Source of the DNA: an uncultured Bacteroidales bacterium
GTDB lineage: Bacteria; Bacteroidota; Bacteroidia; Bacteroidales; Bacteroidaceae
NCBI GenBank assembly: GCA_902787555.1
Contig: CADAGO010000007.1
Span: forward strand, 1 to 64,000
Direction: 5' to 3'
DNA: 64,000 nt
Positions 60,924 through 64,000 of the stretch are shown here, one piece after another. How positions within the stretch are numbered: position 1 is the first letter of the stretch; every line of letters begins with the position of its first letter. Made by a program: the position numbers and the translations under genes. Under the pieces are notes generated by a model, which saw nothing but the letters and a program-made list of their open reading frames with translations, had not been told where the DNA came from and searched no databases.

Positions 60924-62618
60924 TTACCAAGTAAATCTGATGCCTAAGGGCAAGGAGACGTTGAACGGATGCTCTGTGCGGTATGTTTCAATTTGTGTCC
61001 CTGTCGGAATATAGTATTGCAGACTTGGCTCTGCAAACAGTCCGATGTTGGGGGTGAGATTGTATTGCAAGCCAATACCAGTACCAACCGACCACTGCCA
61101 CGGAGCACGAATAGTGGTCTTGTCGGTTGATTCTAATATGCCATGCAAGTAGTAACTTGTGTTGAACGACGAGTAGAGAGGAATCTCTGTGGTAACACCG
61201 AGACTTCCGTAGAAACTCCACATCTTCCTGTTGTATATGTTATAGATACCCTTCACGGGGATGCCGATATAGTGAATGGTCTGCTGCTCATTAATAGTAT
61301 TACCGTTTGAGCCCATCTCAAATTCGGACTTCAACCTACCGTAGCTCAGCCCGGTCTCCAGCGCAAAGCGATTGTTCAGCCTATATTTCAATGCCAACGA
61401 GAAGTTGACGGGCATGTGGTGGTGGCTCTTGCGCACAATCTTGTCTGTACCTGGCTGGTTGGCATTGTTCAGGGCAATATTCATGATGACGCTGCGTGTG
61501 TGACTGGTGCCGTCGTCGGGATTGTCTGCCAAGAAGGCTGCATAGTCGCTCCAGTTCTCGAATGTGACAGGCGACGGTGGCTCGCCTGTGGCTGCTAACG
61601 TCGGTGTTTCCGTGAAACTGTATGGACGGTTGAAATTCTGCTCACCCATGCCTCCTGCGTATGCAAGGTCTATTGACCATTTATTCTGGTGACTGGTGCC
61701 AATGGTTGGCTTGTCGGGGAATAACTCAGCAATATCGTAATGCGGTATTTCTTCCTTGCGTATAGCCTTAGTCGTATCCGTCGCAATGGTATCAGTTATC
61801 ATCTGCTCCTGGGCTATTATATTAGATAAGGTGTCAGGCGTGACAGAATCAACAGCCTGTGCGATGACCGATTGCAGGGTGTCTGAGACAACGACAATGG
61901 TGCGATGCACGGGTAGATGAACAATCACTGGCTCATGTGGTTGGTCTACCGGAGATACTTTAGGTGTATCTTTTGGTTTCTCTTTCTGCTTTACTGCAAC
62001 AGGCTTTTCTTCCTTGACTGTAGTATCTCCTTTTCTGAACAAGAAGAAAGTAAGAGGCATGAGTATCAATAGCAGAATGGCTGCCCAATACTGCAGCATC
62101 ATCTTTCGGAGCATCTTCTTCGCTCGTGCCAGTTGTGATGATGACGAATGTGGCTCAATGCCTAATATATCGGCAATCTCCTTGTGCGACATGCCTTCGA
62201 ACACTGACAGCCTGAACACCTGCCCATAGCCCTTAGGAAGTCTGTCAATCATCCTTATAACATCACTCAACGGGACACCTTTCACATCTTTTTCCTTGTT
62301 TTCGACAGCAATCAACTCTGCCTCGCTCGTCTCTTCGAGCGAAACCGTTGACAATGCTTCAAGATGATCTTTGCATTTTGATGCCACATTCCTTGTTATG
62401 GCCGTCATCCAAGCTTCTGCTTTACTGCTGTCACGTAGCCTGTCAAATGAAGTGAAGATAATCAGGAAGGCATCGTGCAGCACATCGTCTACAGTCTGCT
62501 CATCGTTGATATAACGTCGGCATACGCCCCTCATTTGCTGGGCATATGCTCTGTATAGTTCTCCGAGGGCATCCTCATCCCCCTGTTTGCATCGTTCTAT
62601 CAACCTTGTTATCTCCAT
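60924..62618 (-). CDS. ECF-type sigma factor fused to a membrane helix and outer-membrane barrel-like domain
   Basis: 564 residues from the ATG at 62618 (MEITRLIERCKQGDEDAL); ATGs at 62627 and 62672 are possible but the latter lies upstream of its own promoter motif. Residues 1-75 are sigma region 2 (EDALGELYRAYAQQM; DDVLHDAFLIIFTSF; AEAWMTAITRNVA), about 115-172 region 4 with the HTH in EGMSHKEIADILGIEPHSSS. A transmembrane helix follows at about 176-194 (YWAAILLLILMPLTFFLF), then a Lys/Pro/Thr/Val-rich linker (about 195-330), then a region of amphipathic strands from NKWSIDLAYAGGMG to the terminal GIRFTW, with the aromatic last residue of outer-membrane barrels. Ordinary ECF sigmas are about 180 residues. 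Confidence 0.82.
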   Translation of the reverse strand: MEITRLIERCKQGDEDALGELYRAYAQQMRGVCRRYINDEQTVDDVLHDAFLIIFTSFDRLRDSSKAEAWMTAITRNVASKCKDHLEALSTVSLEETSEAELIAVENKEKDVKGVPLSDVIRMIDRLPKGYGQVFRLSVFEGMSHKEIADILGIEPHSSSSQLARAKKMLRKMMLQYWAAILLLILMPLTFFLFRKGDTTVKEEKPVAVKQKEKPKDTPKVSPVDQPHEPVIVHLPVHRTIVVVSDTLQSVIAQAVDSVTPDTLSNIIAQEQMITDTIATDTTKAIRKEEIPHYDIAELFPDKPTIGTSHQNKWSIDLAYAGGMGEQNFNRPYSFTETPTLAATGEPPSPVTFENWSDYAAFLADNPDDGTSHTRSVIMNIALNNANQPGTDKIVRKSHHHMPVNFSLALKYRLNNRFALETGLSYGRLKSEFEMGSNGNTINEQQTIHYIGIPVKGIYNIYNRKMWSFYGSLGVTTEIPLYSSFNTSYYLHGILESTDKTTIRAPWQWSVGTGIGLQYNLTPNIGLFAEPSLQYYIPTGTQIETYRTEHPFNVSLPLGIRFTW

Positions 62619-62633
62619 CGTCAGCATAACGTC

Positions 62634-62670
62634 TCTATTTATATAGTCCCGACATTGTGAAAAAGACTGC
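62634..62670 (-). promoter_or_regulatory. ECF-type promoter motif, sigma gene (autoregulation)
   Basis: Minus strand: GCAGTC, 15 nt, GGACTATATAAATAGA, ending 15 nt before the ATG at 62618. Confidence 0.6.
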
Positions 62671-62805
62671 ACGGAATTCCTTTTTTATTTCAATTAACAG
62701 TACTGCGAAATCGGATTGAGTCGTGCGCTTGCCTTTGATGACGAGACGCATAGCATATATACTAATCACAGTCTTGGTATAAGGGTATATGTGACTACGA
62801 CCACG

Positions 62806-62813
62806 CAAAGGTA
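62806..62813 (-). promoter_or_regulatory. Housekeeping -7 box TACCTTTG upstream of the sigma gene
   Basis: A standard TAnnTTTG box about 190 nt upstream of the sigma start would give basal transcription in addition to the motif at 62634-62670. The 331-bp spacer 62673-63003 otherwise holds the divergent promoter at 62951 and no convincing gene. Confidence 0.5.
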
Positions 62814-62950
62814 AGGCTTTTTTTTAGAAATGTCAGTTTTTAGCGATTGTTTTTCTGTTAGATATATAACTATATGGGTTAAAATAGTTTTTTCTGGGAG
62901 TTTGGCTCGATAAATTGACGATAAATGTCTATTGTTTCAACTTTTTTTCG

Positions 62951-62958
62951 TAATTTTG
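62951..62958 (+). promoter_or_regulatory. -7 box TAATTTTG for the GH43 gene
   Basis: TAATTTTG, 45 nt before the ATG at 63004. Confidence 0.55.
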
Positions 62959-63003
62959 CGACACCAACATATAACTATGTATAACTAATTAAAGGTATTG
63001 ACC

Positions 63004-64000
63004 ATGGGAAAATCTGTAGTATTTGCTTTTATTGCATGCCTGATGGGCATGAACTGCTTGGCGCAGAATGAACAACAACGCCGTCCGCGCTTTGGGTTCG
63101 ATGCAACGAATCCTGACGTGCACGATCCTGTGATGGCTCGATGTGACGGGAAGTATTATATCTTTATGACGGGACAGGCTGTCGGCTCAATGACATCTGA
63201 CGACATGAAGTCGTGGACACCGGGACGAGGGGTGATGCCTGAGATTCCACAATGGGCGATGGAAGCCGTTCCAGGATACCGGGGCCATACATGGGCGCCC
63301 GACATCAGCGAGCACAACGGTACGTGGTATATGTACTACAGCTGCTCTACATTCGGCAAGAACGGTTCGGCTATCGGACTGATGACGAACAAGACACTCA
63401 ACCCGGAGTCGCCCGACTATAAGTGGGAGGACAAGGGAATGGTGGTACGCAGCGTGCAGCGTCAGACCAACTGGAACGCGATCGACCCTAACCTCATCAT
63501 GGACGAGAAAGGACGCCCGTGGCTCACATGGGGATCGTTCTGGGACGGCATTCAGTTGGTACAGCTAGACAAGGACTTCAAGACTCCGAAGGGGGAGCCC
63601 AAGACCATCGCACGACGCTACTTGAGAAACCAGATGTCGCAGCTCGTGTCTAAAGAGGACATGGAGCGTGCCAACCAAGCACCTGATGCCGGAGCAAATG
63701 CCATCGAGGCTCCGTTTATCATCAGGGAAGGGAAATACTACTATCTATTCGTGTCGTGGGACTACTGCTGCAAGGGTGCGAATAGCAACTACAAGACAGC
63801 GGTGGGACGCTCGAAGAAAATCGAGGGTCCGTATGTGGACCGTAACGGGAAGGACATGGCTGCAGGAGGCGGTGAGGTAATCGCACAGCGTGACGATAAC
63901 TATTTCGGCATAGGACATTCATCGGCTTATCAGTTCGACGGACAGTGGTACTTTATGGCACACGGCTATGCACGGGCTAACAACGGTGCTTCGAAGCTGG
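63004..64000 (+). CDS. Secreted GH43 arabinanase/arabinofuranosidase-like enzyme (3' end cut by the window)
   Basis: 332 codons are visible and open to the window edge. Signal MGKSVVFAFIACLMGMNCLAQ. All three GH43 acids can be placed: base Asp in NPDVHDPVMARCDG (about 41), pKa-modulating Asp in WNAIDPNLIMDEKG (about 161) and acid Glu in GANAIEAPFIIREG (about 237). The GHTWAPDISEHNGTWYMYYS blade is typical of endo-1,5-alpha-L-arabinanases and related subfamilies. It would act on arabinan side chains of pectin, fitting the other pectin genes. Confidence 0.87.
   Translation, partial: MGKSVVFAFIACLMGMNCLAQNEQQRRPRFGFDATNPDVHDPVMARCDGKYYIFMTGQAVGSMTSDDMKSWTPGRGVMPEIPQWAMEAVPGYRGHTWAPDISEHNGTWYMYYSCSTFGKNGSAIGLMTNKTLNPESPDYKWEDKGMVVRSVQRQTNWNAIDPNLIMDEKGRPWLTWGSFWDGIQLVQLDKDFKTPKGEPKTIARRYLRNQMSQLVSKEDMERANQAPDAGANAIEAPFIIREGKYYYLFVSWDYCCKGANSNYKTAVGRSKKIEGPYVDRNGKDMAAGGGEVIAQRDDNYFGIGHSSAYQFDGQWYFMAHGYARANNGASKL

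Noticed and set aside
62635-62751. 38-residue minus-strand frame upstream of the sigma gene
   Set aside because: Starts in the leader and its stop lies within the sigma-type promoter motif; no hydrophobic or conserved pattern. A leader peptide is possible but unsupported.

Overview
The window looks like a chromosome segment of a Bacteroidota species, most likely a gut or rumen Prevotella-type member of the Bacteroidales. The reasons are the many promoters with the Bacteroidota -7 box TAnnTTTG in front of genes, the near absence of Shine-Dalgarno sequences, abundant secreted glycan-degrading enzymes with SPI or lipoprotein signals, and family content (DUF4886, DUF6794, SlyD with a Cys-rich tail, LptF/G with a long tail, glycogen trio). 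No plasmid, phage or complete insertion sequence is visible, and there is no CRISPR array and no SusC/SusD pair.

Layout. 1-2000: tail of an unknown gene, a decayed lipoprotein/dockerin relic and a DUF234-type ATPase. 2136-9643: a two-gene operon for rhamnogalacturonan (GH31, then a PL11 lyase with autotransporter-type repeats and a dockerin). 9852-14165: a lipoprotein, then a leftward operon spmAB-guaA-alkD-tfoX-MGMT whose last three genes look like an alkylation-repair set. 14429-20375: a rightward operon lptF/G-ribBA-aminotransferase-GH43. 20444-28966: a secreted phosphoesterase, GNAT, VOC, CatA-like and beta-lactamase-like proteins, tRNA-Leu(TAA), a collagen-like secreted protein and ilvE. 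29112-38081: a leftward pectin-side-chain cluster (GH2 with LamG, beta-flower repeat protein, tandem CE12 esterase, C10 protease, L-rhamnose mutarotase, M15 dipeptidase). 38100-40300: a 1.2 kb non-coding stretch with a perfect 35-bp inverted repeat, then a mosaic pseudogene and a DUF6794 gene. 40504-45264: a glycogen operon (debranching enzyme, glycosyltransferase, GH57). 45478-49573: Crp/Fnr regulator, an HExxH protein, a tRNA cluster (2 Gly, a Gly half-gene, Leu), aminotransferase and an ABC permease. 50044-56509: DUF4886 and GIN-domain proteins and a housekeeping operon slyD-aroC-ssb-PPTase-kdsA-kdsD. 56594-58120: CMD protein and a 737-bp spacer with a candidate small RNA. 58120-62618: the most unusual region (below). 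63004-end: start of a GH43 arabinanase-like gene.

The candidate new system lies at 58120-62670. An ECF-type sigma factor is fused in one polypeptide to a transmembrane helix and a C-terminal outer-membrane beta-barrel-like domain. The same two-block promoter-like motif (GCAGTC, 14-15 nt, then GGACTATATAA, A or G, TAGA) stands directly in front of this sigma gene, a small lipoprotein gene, and a radical SAM/SPASM plus Gfo/Idh/MocA oxidoreductase pair. It occurs nowhere else that I could find in the window. I infer an autoregulated envelope-linked sigma regulon.

A second window-wide observation is a set of short arrays with a strict 7-bp period in many intergenic spacers, often directly upstream of a promoter or start codon. 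The sequence differs from site to site but the period does not; one array appears to lie inside a coding sequence.
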